A stretch of 64,000 bases of DNA, taken from the NCBI GenBank assembly GCA_025526935.1, contig JAHLKD010000045.1, positions 124,001 through 188,000 on the forward strand, written 5' to 3'. Under the pieces are notes generated by a model that saw only the letters and a list, made by a program, of their open reading frames with translations, did no database searches and was not told where the DNA came from. Below are positions 1-10,683 of the stretch, one piece after another (position 1 is the stretch's first letter; every line of letters starts with the position of its first letter). The translations under genes and the position numbers were made by a program. The stretch comes from Cladochytrium replicatum (lineage: Eukaryota > Chytridiomycota > Chytridiomycetes > Cladochytriales > Cladochytriaceae).

Positions 1-2394
1 ACCTTTCCCTCTCCTGTGGCTGCGGCAAAGACTGTGGAGGAATAAGGAGCCCACGCAACGTCTCCAACCGGAGAGTTGAGGTCAAAGGTCATGATCGGCT
101 TGGGAAGGTTATGATCCCACAATTTCACAGTCCAATCCGAAGAAGCGGAGAGTAGTATCTTTGTGTTGAACTTGTTGTATCGAACCATGTACACTCCCAT
201 TTGATGCCCCTTCATTATAATAAGCCAACATCACAAAATTCTTGGCCATCTCGGCTTTCTCACCTCAAAAGTCAACAAGTACTGGCTGTTATACGCCTTC
301 GAACACTTATGGATCTGACCTTCCTCAGTTCCAACCACAAAAACATCGTCTTCGGATTTGTTGAAGTCGAAACAAAGCCCGGACGCCTTGCCAAATAGCT
401 TTTCCTCTTCTTTCAAGATTGGTCGCTGGGTCGCTGCATTTGCAGAGCCCTCGGAAGACGAAGTGGAATCCGTTAGAGCAGGCTTCGCGGAAGCTAACAA
501 CGCTGACTGATGCTCGAGTTTAATAATATCCTGAAGTGTAAGTGGATAATGAGACTCAATTTGCATGTTAAGTTGAAAATCTACTCACGGTGTATACTAG
601 CTCGTTCTTGACCAGCGTCCACTGGGTCACACGTCCATCAGAAGAAACAGAAGAGAAGTTCATGTTCTCGTCGAGATCGTCTTTTTGCCAGCAGATCTAA
701 CGGAGGTGTGTAAATTATGTGTTGATTTCAATTGGCTGCACTGCAAACCTGCCAAACAGAATCCGTGTGTTTGCCAGCCAAAGACTTGAAGACGGGGTGG
801 TCGCTCTTTTTCTGCAGGTTGTACACGCACACCGAGCCGTCGAACAGTCCAACCGCAATCATTGATGGATGCTTATGGACGAATATTGATCAACATCTCT
901 TTATTATCTTCCGATCATTTTCTCACCTGCGGATGGATGTCGAGACACATCACTCCACTTTCAGTAACATACAGAAACTCCGGGTAGGACGGGTTCTTCA
1001 AAGTGAAGCAAGCGATCATTCCTGGACCTTGCTTGGAGAAATCATACGACCCGTATCCAATTGCAAACAGATCGCGGAATTTCGGGCTGCAACAGATTGC
1101 CGTAACCTGCTTGCGTTTCTCCTTTTCGCACACAAACTTCCAGAGCGGAAGCAATGTACCAGCTGTTAAAAATTTTAGGAAATGCTTTGATGCCGATGGT
1201 GACGTCTGTTCACTCACTCTTTCCCTCGCGCAACTCGTCTGAAGCGTCTTCCCAGTACTTGTAGTCCTCCGCAATGTCGTCAAAAGTGTTCTGATTCGCC
1301 ATTCTCTCTATGATCGTGATCGCCTTTCGAAGCTCCACAGATTTGTAGTAAACCTCTTCCCCACCGTGACCTTCAGACTGCAGCATGTTGTTTCCTTTGT
1401 CTTCTTCTTTATGTCCCTTTCCACCTGGCTGCGGTGCCTATATACAAATGATAAATAAAGAGCTTGAACATTAATTGCGAGAACCCACTTTGGACTTTTC
1501 TTTAGCAGCCTTTTCTTTGTGAAGTAGATCTTCCACATAAGCGTCGTAAATTGACCACTGGTTGACTGTCTCGGAGAAAGTGCGTGCAGGAGGTGGCTCC
1601 GTGTTGGTCGAGCGGTCCTATCGAGGTTATAGGTTATCATATACGGAGGCGATCATGCTTTTGCCGTGTTTACCCTGAATGGGTTGTTGATCGTCTGCGC
1701 TGCACGTTCACTGAAGTTGAACTGATTCCGTGTGGGATTCTTAGCAGGCTTCTTCTCCTCAGGTTCGGGAGCTTCCCCGCCTTCTGCTACCGGCTGCTCG
1801 CTCACGGCTGATGACGCAGCATCCTCTGTTGGAGCAGTGGTCGTCCCGGTAGACGCGGTTTGCTGAGTGTCATCACCGCCTTTGAAAACGAGATACCTAA
1901 TGAAGTTTTTTTAAACATGAAGTGACTTGTGTTTCGAGGATCACTTACCCGTCGAACTCAAAGTGCACGACGAGGTGGTCAACGTTGGGACTGGCTTTGA
2001 AAACACGATCTTTGTGGTTGTATCGTGCAATATTGTGCGGCGCGTGCGGGTTGTTTGCGTTCAAGATTCGTGTGAGCTCCTCGCCCAGATCTGCCTCGGT
2101 GAGAACAAGTTGTCCTACAGGCTTGAGTAGAACTTTCGGCTGTGTATGGTATGGGATGGTTGATCAATGCCAGATTTCGAGACAGAATTAGTTCGTACCG
2201 GTAGCCAGTCGTCGGATCCAGGAACTGCAGTGTGATCTGCTGGGCCATCGCCAGAAGCTGATTTCAGCGAGTTGGTCGAGAGTGTCCTATTTTGAAGCTG
2301 GTTCTCCACAGCCTGACGAGCGAATTAAATTTATTAGCGAAGTACCCCAAAGGATCGAATGATGCGGCACCTTTGTCTTTCTCTGTGAGCGCAT
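1..2394 (-). CDS. DNAI1: Axonemal outer-arm dynein intermediate chain 1 (partial, 3' end off window)
   Basis: WD-repeat intermediate chain of the outer dynein arm of the flagellar axoneme (Chlamydomonas IC78/ODA9 family). Seen: about ten exons joined by short GT-AG introns. A tentative first exon (2394-2371) is followed by 2312-2199 (ending DDWLP), 2139-1949 ([20 protein letters not shown]) and 1896-1674 ([18 protein letters not shown]); these joins keep frame. Then come the blocks [71 protein letters not shown] and [20 protein letters not shown], in the family's order. The final WD/C-terminal exon lies left of position 1. No stops or frameshifts were seen, so this copy is probably the functional one. 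The start exon is the weak point: the ATG at 2394 gives only eight residues before the first intron. It is divergent from DNAI2, its obligate partner. Confidence 0.9.
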
Positions 2395-2436
2395 TGATTT
2401 AGTCCGGGCTACCACGTGCCACGTGACAACGCGACC
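2395..2436. promoter_or_regulatory. Candidate bidirectional promoter between DNAI1 and DNAI2
   Basis: Only 42 bp separate the predicted DNAI1 ATG (minus, 2394-2392) and the DNAI2 ATG (plus, 2437-2439, in a strong gcgaccATGg context). Two CACGTG palindromes lie 7 bp apart at 2413-2418 and 2420-2425. GACAAC immediately follows; it fits the right half of an RFX X-box (RRNRAC), but no clean left half-site is present, so RFX control is only a suggestion. Transcription starts and core elements may lie inside the first exon or intron of either gene. The shared-promoter role is inferred from geometry. Confidence 0.5.
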
Positions 2437-4683
2437 ATGGAGATCGTGTATGTCTACCAGCGAAAGCACAAGGACTTTGGGAAGCAGACCAACCTGCGTG
2501 ACCAGCCGGCGGTACTTTGCCTAGATGAGCAGCCGGACCCTATGTACATGAGGAATTACGTGGAGCGCAACCCTTGTTCGGTCGAAGTACAATCCGTCCC
2601 AGAAAAATCCGAGCATGAGGCGAGTTCCAAATACTTGAGACGAATGAATCAGATAAATAAGCTCATGTTTCCAGGTCAACACTGAGTCTTTCAGCTTTCA
2701 GAATCGGGGAATCATGCATCTTCAAGGTGGATGGCCGAAAGATGTCGACCCAACAGACGTAGAACACACAATTCGATACCGCAAGAAGATTGAGAAAGAT
2801 GATGAGTATCTACGCGCGGTAAAAAACCTTGGCTCGGTGAGTTTACACAAACATTTTGTCATCCCAGCTGAAGATACAAACAACACACAAGGTCATGGAG
2901 CACTGCATTAAGCAGAACAATGCGATCGATATATACCAAGAGCACTTCGCCGAAGTCACGGATACACTTGAAGTTGAGCAGCCATGGGCCAAGTCATCGA
3001 ACGTGTACCGGTATGTTTCATCCTACACAAACATTTCAAAATCTTTGATTTAAAAATCCACAAACATAAGTGATCCGAATGAAGTAAAGCGTGCTGCTAC
3101 ACAAGTGTCGTGGTATCCTGATGACGGCAACAAGATTGCTGTCGCGTACTCTGTGCTCCAGTTCCAGCAAATGCCATCCAACATGTCGATGGACTCGTAC
3201 ATCTGGGACGTTGAGAATCCCAATGTGCCCGACCAAGTCCTGACCCCTACGAGTCCGATCGTCTCACTCAAGTACAACCCTAAGGATCCTCATGTGTTGG
3301 TCGGAGGATGCTACAACGGACTCCTGTGTATGTGTTAACGGCTAAAGCATATCTCTAATCTCATCGCTCTGTTTGATACTCCATAGCATACTGGGATGTT
3401 CGAAAAGGGTCCTATCCTGCAGATTCAACCCCAATCGAAAAGAGTCACAGAGATCCAGTGTACAATGTGGCATGGGTGCAGTCGAAATCGGGTAACTGTC
3501 ACCGCATAATCCGAAGTATTGACCATATTAATTCTTGAAAGGTGCCGAATTCTTTTCCGTATCTACGGACGGCCAGGTTCTTTGGTGGGACATCAGGAAA
3601 CTATCCGAGCCCACAGAATCCATGTTGATTGATCCGGAGAAGAATGGGACGGTGGTTGGTGGAACCGTTTTGGATTTCGAGACTACAATGGTGAGGATGC
3701 TACAGCCACGACTTAAAAATGACTGCATTTCTTACGAAGTGCAAACTCTCACTAGCCAACGAAGTTTATGGTCGGAGCGGAAAACGGGTCCGTCTTCATG
3801 TGCAATAAGAAAGCAAAAAACCCTGGAGAGAAGATCACGCATATCTATCCCGGTCATCATGGCCCTATTCGAGCACTGCAGGTATGTAAACGAACCAAAA
3901 AGGGTTAGAATTCGGTCTGACCTCTGTGATTGCGCAGAGGAACCCATTCTTTCCGAAAAACTTTTTGTCGGCTGGGGACTGGACGACAAAGGTCAGTCTC
4001 CGTTGAATAATTTCGTATTTTGATTTACAATGCGGTTAAGATCTGGGCGGAAGACGTCCGTTCACCAATCATGGGGACCAAATACTGCAATTCATATCTT
4101 ACAGATGCGTGCTGGAGCCCTACACGACCATCTGTCTTCTTCACGTCAAAGCTTGATGGGACAGTAGACATCTGGGATAACGTGTTCAAGCAGAACGATC
4201 CCACTCTGACCATTCAGGTGAAAACAATAAATTGCTTGAGATTCGAACTTAATTTGCCTATTGCAGGTCTGTGAAGCACCGCTGCACTGCATCAAAGCCC
4301 AAGAGCATGGAAAGTTGATTGCTGCTACCGCAAGAGACGGCTCCACTACGATCCTGGAACTTTCCGACAGTCTTTCAAAAATGCAACGGAACGAAAAGTC
4401 GATCTTTTCACAGGTAAATTGTTCGCTGCCAATATCCCCCTGCCAACGTGAACAATGTGCACAGATGCTAGAAAGGGAGGCAAAGAGGGAGAAAACACTC
4501 GAGGCTTCTGCAAGAGAGAAGCGAATCAAGGCGCAACAGAAACGTGCCAATTCAGCTACATTCAGGCCGACCGGATCAGCACTTGATGAGCTCATAAAGA
4601 GTGCTGAAGACGATTTCTTCCTCACTATCGAGCAGGCCGGCATTGATGTTGTTAGGCCCACTGCCAAGGCGGCAGAGAATTAG
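2437..4683 (+). CDS. DNAI2: Axonemal outer-arm dynein intermediate chain 2
   Basis: Second WD-repeat intermediate chain of the outer dynein arm (IC69/ODA6 family), which pairs with DNAI1 at the base of the arm. The start is the ATG at 2437 ([20 protein letters not shown]), matching the family N-terminus. About ten exons follow: [20 protein letters not shown], then [86 protein letters not shown]-type blade sequence, [20 protein letters not shown], and a charged coiled-coil tail ([20 protein letters not shown]). The stop TAG is at 4681. Introns are short with GT-AG ends and no frame breaks. It is convergent with PEX11, whose stop lies about 210 bp downstream. This looks like an intact gene. Confidence 0.93.
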
Positions 4684-4891
4684 CCAGCAATTAAGCCGTC
4701 GTATTTTGTTTTGTACTTTGAACTATCCAGTAATACATTGAGTCTTAGTCTGGTTCGGTTGGGACTAGTTGGGTTATATGTGCCAGCCCATTTTGTTGCT
4801 TTTATCTCCATTTTTGAGTTGCATTTATCTCCATTTGACCACGTAGACACAGGGTCCAGTTTGCACTACAAAGTCACGCATACTTTCTCGA

Positions 4892-5839
4892 TCACAGGCT
4901 TGTCCACTGTGTATAACCACCGAGGGCAGAGGTGATGGCTCCGATAAGACCAACGTACCCAGACTCGATGTTCACGTATTCAAGTGCAGAAATGGGGATC
5001 AAACTGTCGAGCGAGTCCTGGACTGTTGCGAGAACCAGCTTGCTTCGCTCGCTAGAAATAACGACCATGAGAGAACGAATGATAACGATTGAAGGTTACT
5101 ACTACAAACCTCTTGAGGGCCCTGATAGCCTTGACGGAAGTTTCATCTTTGGGACTCTTCCTCAGGCTCTTGCCTTCAAGCTCCAGCTTGATGGCGTTGA
5201 GGCGGAGCTTGTGGGCGTTTCCAAGAATGGAAGTCGCGAGGGCAAGGAGCCAGAATTGGAAGCCTCGCTTGTTGATCTCCTTGATCGACTCAAACTTGTA
5301 TACGCCGGCTGTGTGGGCCTGTTCAAACTTGTCAGCGCGATTGGTTAAGACCAGATAGAGAGGAACATACCCAACCCAAGAAGTCGTAGGTGAGCCAAAT
5401 GGACAGACAGATGTTCTTCACAATTGTTGTGAGGCGAGTGATGTCATCTTTCACAGTCAAGGCCTTCTGAATCCCTCGGACGAACTCCAATTGCCTGCCA
5501 GCGCTGAGAACTTTGTAGAAATAAATAATGAGCACGGAAGAAGGAATTGCCGCGTGAGCAATGAGATTACGACGTACGCTTTCGGGTCTGAGCGAGCGAG
5601 CTTCCGAGCTTCTGCAAACGCTCTATAGTGTCCTTGTCGCCACCATTCTTTTGTAACCGCCAGACGAGGTAGCGAGCGTAGAATTGGATGAAACGGTAGA
5701 TTCTGTCACGGCCTGTGACGATAATGTCATGCATTGAGGATGCGAGGGTAATTCACTTTTATGATGAATTCTTACCCATAGCCGTCGACAAGAACTTGAC
5801 CGAGTGGTCCGCGGTGGCGATCAGCTGGAGCTGGGGCAT
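4892..5839 (-). CDS. PEX11: Peroxisomal biogenesis factor 11 (PEX11 family)
   Basis: Peroxisomal membrane protein of the PEX11 family, which elongates the membrane and promotes peroxisome division. Seen in order: MPQLQLIATADHSVKFLSTA, then RIYRFIQFYARYLVWRLQ (the conserved N-terminal amphipathic region), LSAGRQLEFVRGIQKAL, ICLSIWLTYDFLGW, RGFQFWLLALATSILGNAHK, and the C-terminal block LVLATVQDSLDSLIPISALE followed by GYVGLIGAITSALGGYTQW. Exons are joined by short introns. The ATG at 5839 and the TGA at 4894-4892 frame a protein of roughly the family's 230-250 residues. Assignment rests on the order of the N-terminal, central hydrophobic and C-terminal blocks. Confidence 0.85.
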
Positions 5840-6127
5840 TTTTCGTTTCGATGATGGAATGGAACGGAGAAGTGCAACGATGAAGTCACCCGCACGTGTT
5901 GGTAAGGGCACGTGTCGCTCACTTAAAAAAATTTCCCCCAAAACGACGCAAACCTGCGGAAGTCAGAAATAAAATCAACTCAATTATTAGAGCAAAATCA
6001 AATAATGGCAAATCATTTTCTAACACACACTATTCTTGCCAAAAACTGATTAGTGAAACACAAAAATGGCATTGCACGTGAACTGTTTCCTTCAACTTCA
6101 TACCCAACGCACACTCGAACATCAATT

Positions 6128-7149
6128 TTAGTAAAATCCTGCCCAGTATGCTTTCCACTCCAACGGGTTCGCCTTGAGAATGATCAGATCCGCATACGGT
6201 CCAACAACAAGTCGGCCAAGTTAGCTTTCAATTCCAAGCTGCTTGGCCGCATTCACTGTGGCGTGTTAGCGGACCTCTAGAAGGGAGCACAATGGCACAG
6301 AGGGGAATTCGAAGGTTTGGTAGGAGTGCATTCCACTCAAACATCGGTCTGAATAATATGATGAGGGCTCAAATATTGATTTGATCATTCAACATGACTT
6401 CCTTCGTAGCAGATTGTTACGCCTGCATCGTGTGCATTCTTGATACATTGAATGGTAAGAAACGGAGAGGAGTGTTGGACTTCAGCACTCACGCACAGAC
6501 GCCGGCGTCGTTGCATCTTGGAATTGGAGCAGGACTCATAAACTTGCTCTAAGAACCCTTCTGTCAGCGGCCATTATTCAACAAGAATTGGTATTAGCGA
6601 TCCTTCACACCCGAACTGAATGAATGATGTTTTCGTTGTATTCTAAACGACAGGAAAATAAGTTAAAATTTCATCACATCTTCAAGTCTGACTCACACAA
6701 TGTGCGGTAACGAGGGTAGCGCCCATATCTTTCACTGTTTGTGTGATCGCCTTCAATTCCTCCAAAGTGAACTGGATGCTGTCCAGCTTGTCGGTTTCGG
6801 AAAGAACACCACCAAAAGTCTGCATTTTCAAGACAGTTTTTCGGCAGACACGTATGGATGCTTTCCAGTGAAGACCTACTCACACAGACTTTGATGCAAT
6901 CTGACCCATTTTCATCAAATACGTTGCAGTTCTGAGAGCTGCATCGATGTCATCAATGACGTATCCTATGTTCCCATAAGGATCCCACTGCGTCATCGTG
7001 TATGCCGTGTTTGGTTTCAAGTCGCCGTGGCCTCCCGTCTGTGACACACCCGGACCTCGCTGCGCAAAAGGATTTGAGTCGAACGACTTTGCGGCTATGT
7101 TTAAACAATGTCTCTCGCCTGGAAGAGTCGAGGTGCTAATATCATCCAT
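6128..7149 (-). pseudogene. Truncated amidohydrolase (imidazolonepropionase/prolidase-like), copy A
   Basis: Fragment of a metal-dependent amidohydrolase of the TIM-barrel superfamily. Seen: GPGVSQTGGHGD (the family's SQTGGHGD loop), then VIDDIDAALRTATYLMKMG, TFGGVLSETDKLDSIQFTLE, ELKAITQTVKDMGATLVTAH, IKNAHDAGVTICY, and a C-terminal block NAAKQLGIES-stop-LGRLVV ending LIILKANPLEWKAYWAGFY. The in-frame TAA at 6223-6221 sits where copy B (28.14-28.61 kb) has a Lys codon. The first 100 or so residues of the enzyme, with the metal-binding HxH strand, are missing; sequence to the right of 7150 is DNAI1 3' sequence in the other orientation. So it is a broken duplicate, not an active enzyme. Confidence 0.8.
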
Positions 7150-7170
7150 TCAGCGATTGTTCACACCGAG

Positions 7171-7523
7171 GGAGACGTTGCATGGGCTCCTTATTCCTCC
7201 ACAGTCTTTGCCGCAGCCACAGGAGAGGGACAGGTAGAAACGGGACACTTATGCATTTCTTTCTGTTAAAACTTGTGTCTCTATTCTTGTAGGTCTTTGT
7301 GTTTGACCTCGATATCAATAAGTACGAACCTATTTGCGAGCAACGAGTGGTGCGCAAGACCAGGCTGACCCACATTGCGTTCAATCCTTTCGAACCCATC
7401 ATTTTGGTGGGCGACGAGAAAGGAAACGTTTTAAGTCTGAAACTCAGTCCGAATCTTCGGAGAGTACCGACAGGAAGAGATGCGGACAACCAGTCTGATC
7501 GGCTTGAGCACATTCTTTTTTGA
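7171..7523 (+). pseudogene. DNAI1 3'-end duplicate (last two exons only)
   Basis: Reads [20 protein letters not shown], then a GT-AG intron (about 7234-7292), then [40 protein letters not shown] and [20 protein letters not shown] to a TGA at 7521-7523. This is the C-terminal WD blade and tail of DNAI1, the part that is off-window for the main gene. The first roughly 55 bp repeat the sequence at 12-65 on the opposite strand. Everything upstream of the junction near 7150-7170 belongs to the reverse-oriented amidohydrolase fragment, so the piece has no start or promoter of its own. The reading frame itself is undamaged, which suggests a fairly recent duplication or rearrangement. Confidence 0.85.
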
Positions 7524-7612
7524 TTGCGATGGGCAAGTCTGATTAGGTGTACTCATTGGTAAAGACTACACAAACTTTCACGAAGTTGATCCCAGAAATG
7601 AAATATATGATC

Positions 7613-8344
7613 CTAACTAACGGAGGGAATGTAGTTTTCTTTCAACCTCTTCTCCAAGACAAGTGCCATGGTCACTTTATCGTATACGACCCCTCCTTTG
7701 GTGATAGCTGCACGACTAATCGACTCACACACAAACCCGCACTTTTCAAGCACTCTCCTGCTTCCCGTGTTCAGCGCGAACAGCTCCGCTTCTAATTGCA
7801 CTGCCGCGGGCTCTTCACGATTGATGAACTCTACCAGCCATCGAACGCACTCCGTACCATAGCCTTTGCCCCACACGGATTCGGCAAACCAGAATCCAAG
7901 AGATACTGTAAGCAGACCGAGATCAGACTTGAATCTTGTGAGTGAACGGTTAAACGATAATAACACAGATAATTTTGATCAAATACCATACCCGTAGCCC
8001 ATTGACCCACACACTTTTCCGTCGATCTCGACGCATAAGCTTTCCAAAGAACGATCGTCTCCATCCAAAAATTTCTGCCTAGTCGCCTGATAAGATTGCG
8101 CAGCTGTGAAGTGCAGAGCATCCTGGATCGTATATCTTATGTTTTGAAGGTCCTTCGAGTTACAATGTGAGAGACAGATTTGTGTATCTTACGGGCTTGG
8201 AAAGTCATCCGTGAGGTATCGAGCGACCGATTGGTTGTTAGCAACTGTTTGCAATTGCTCGATGTCGCTGGTCGGATCGAAGAAGCGAATTGTGCAACGA
8301 TCTGTTTTTATCGGGAAAGTGTCCAAAGCTTCAATTCTGGGCAT
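7613..8344 (-). CDS. GNAT-family N-acetyltransferase (RimJ/RimL-like)
   Basis: Acetyl-CoA-dependent N-acetyltransferase of the Acetyltransf_3/RimJ-RimL type. The ATG at 8344 gives MPRIEALDTFPIKTDRCTIR, the usual TxRLxLR-type first strand. After an intron come YTIQDALHFTAAQSYQATRQ and VEIDGKVCGSMGYG. After a second intron come SLGFWFAESVWGKGYGTECV, where WGKGYGTE is the Q/RxxGxG/A acetyl-CoA loop, then LNTGSRRVLEKCGFV, the typical N-x-x-S-x-x-x-L-E-K-x-G-F motif. The stop is at 7613. The substrate cannot be read from sequence. Copy-A duplication debris lies immediately upstream, but this gene itself looks intact. Confidence 0.85.
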
Positions 8345-8525
8345 TGTGAGAACAGGATGCTGCTCATTCACGGCAATAGTACCGCTTTTGAAACTTTTCC
8401 TGTCCGTCCCACCTGCTATTTGCGGATGACACTTTAAATTTCTCACTTCGTTACGTTGTGCGTTGAATTGACTCGAATAGAACGACACCTCAACATGATT
8501 CCCTCAAAAAGATATCTATAAACCT

Positions 8526-10043
8526 CTATCCTTCTGTCCTAAACTCCGCGGCAGGCGCTACTCCCAGAAACCCAACACTTGACCGCCCAAGCACAATTTC
8601 CTTGAAATGATGTGAATTCTTGAACTCGGAGAACAGCCCAAACACCACATGAAGGGACTCGATATTTGATCTCGACTCCTTTGCTATCTTCCCTCCTCCA
8701 ACGCTGTCGTATACGGGTACATCCAGTATCGCAGTAACTATCCGTACTCGAGAAGCCAGCGACACTTCCAGACTCGTATCGGGAAGTACAATCTATACGC
8801 TCAGTCATCAAAGAGAAAGACCCATTTTTGGTGTGCGTCGGTTTATAGTTACCGAGAGCAATGCGTCCTCGACTTCGGGGTTCCAGACTTGCATCAGATC
8901 CTCCAGATTCGGCATGCACCGTGTAAACTCGACCCGCTGCTGCGGCAGGTGCGTGTCGTGGAGCTGCATGACGCTGCGGATCCATGTGTCCAGAGCGCGC
9001 GGGTTCTGAACGCGAGCGGCGGGATCGAGGGTGTGCACTGTTCGTGGGGCGGAGGTTTGTGCTTTACTTACGGCGCGGAGTTGGAGGTCGAGGACTTATA
9101 AGAAATCAGTTTGGAGACTTTATGGCGCTTCATGGATTACCTGAAGGGTCAGATTGCAACGTTGTGGGTTCGTCGAGAAACAGGAGGCCGAGATTGTCAG
9201 CAATGAGATCGGGTCGCGGAACCTAGTTGAGAAAAGCTATTGATATCTACTTGAATTTTCGTTGGGATTAAGATCGTACTTTGATAAAGGCGTCAATGTC
9301 GCCGATCGCTGGGATAAAGTCTGGGAGAAAGGGTCTGAGAATGGTGTCGAGGTCGGTTTCTTGTGGATGGTGCACATCAATGTACTGAAAGAGCTCCTGT
9401 ATGTCGTCACTTGGGACTGCATTCGAGGGCATTGTCCTGCGGTGCGATCAAGTTTGTAATACACCAATGAGGATTAGCCAGATGAATACCTATTTCGCCA
9501 TGGAGGTTCAGAGCCAAGTTCGTCGCCTTCGGACTCACTCGTGCCATCATTGCTACCGTAGCTTGACACATCGCGCATCACAGCTGGGCTCGAAGGAGCG
9601 GTCATCACAAGAGGCGATTGTGATGGCTGTGCTGATTTTGTACGCAGGGATGCAGGGAGCGATAGCTACACAAATCCAAATCATGAGCGCAAGTGCAATC
9701 ATTTTCAACTCTTGTTTTATTACTGCTGGAGAATTCGCTTCGTCTTCTGACTCTTCGATGCGGTTTGGTTGTTGCGGAGGAGAGTCGCCTTTGGCTAAAC
9801 AAGACAAATGTGGTGAATTACTGAACAAAAATAGAAATGCTAGGCTTCGTACAGAAATCAGGAGAGGAGTGGCCGTCGCTTTCTGGTTGATGTTCAGGAA
9901 CGAAAAAGTGGGTAACATCCACCTCTTCGTCAAAGTAGTTATTTGGGACGCTTTTGAATATCTAAGTGCGGATCAGCACCGAAACGAGGAGATGTTAACC
10001 ATGTTACCAGTGATTTGCTTTCGATACCAGAATCTGTGTTCAT
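8526..10043 (-). CDS. IFT46: Intraflagellar transport protein 46
   Basis: IFT-B complex subunit needed to carry outer dynein arms into the flagellum. Seen: an acidic, low-complexity N-terminus (NYFDEEVDVTHFFVPEHQPE, RIEESEDEANSPA) as in the family, then the core LFQYIDVHHPQETDLDTILR, PFLPDFIPAIGDIDAFIK, VPRPDLIADNLGLLFLDEPT, NPRALDTWIRSVMQLHDTHL, RCMPNLEDLMQVWNPEVEDA, VTAILDVPVYDS and LHVVFGLFSEFKNSHHFKEI. About nine exons; joins are supported by splice sites and continuous homology. The start ATG at 10043-10041 (MNTDSGIESKSL) is the most plausible but is the least certain part. An IFT gene that serves dynein-arm transport lying within 8 kb of the DNAI1/DNAI2 pair is notable. Confidence 0.9.
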
Positions 10044-10683
10044 TTGTGGCGACTCGTCATTTATCGCGACATTTACCAGATTTGGGAATGCCGTGTTAAA
10101 ACATCCACAAACAGCTCTACCAAAAACAAGAGGGAATAGTGTGAAGTAAGTTGATATTGGATGCTGAAGCACCTGAAGAATGAGACTACTGACTACAAAC
10201 TTGGGGAAAGAAACAGAAACCAACAATCAATCCTTGTTCGTCGAAATTGAAAATAAGTTTGACAGATTTAAAAAAAACGTCCAATACCTGCTCATCCACA
10301 AACCAAAAAAACAAAACTAAAGATCAATTGAACAAATGAACTAATAATATAGAGAAATTAAAAACAAAAAGAACGACAACGACAAATGCTGCATACACGC
10401 ATTCACATTGGACGCTTCTAAAATAACAATCAAACCACAAGCACAAGGTCAGGCTTTATAGAGTAGGTAGAGGCAAACAATGAAGAAAACGATCGCACAT
10501 TGCGCTGATAAGAGGAAAGAATCACCTGGCGTTGCGTATCGACAGGCGGGAGTGTTGTACGAGGTGAAAACAGAAAAGCTACCAACTGAATGTAAAGAAA
10601 CAGTCCTAGGAGGATTACGAACCAGCCGCATCCCGCCACAAAAATTCGACACACCTGCGCTGTCACCCGCGGTTCGATCGCAT
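10044..10683. other. Intergenic, AT-rich, no gene seen
   Basis: Between the IFT46 start and the stop of the next minus-strand gene. It is A-rich around 10,260-10,400 and would hold the IFT46 promoter and the neighbour's 3' UTR. Open frames here overlap the C-terminal end of the four-TM gene in other frames and look like shadows. Confidence 0.5.

Noticed and set aside
2409-2432. Complete RFX X-box in the DNAI1/DNAI2 spacer
   Set aside because: Only the right half-site GACAAC fits; the left half does not match RYYNYY, so I list just the CACGTG pair and the half-site.
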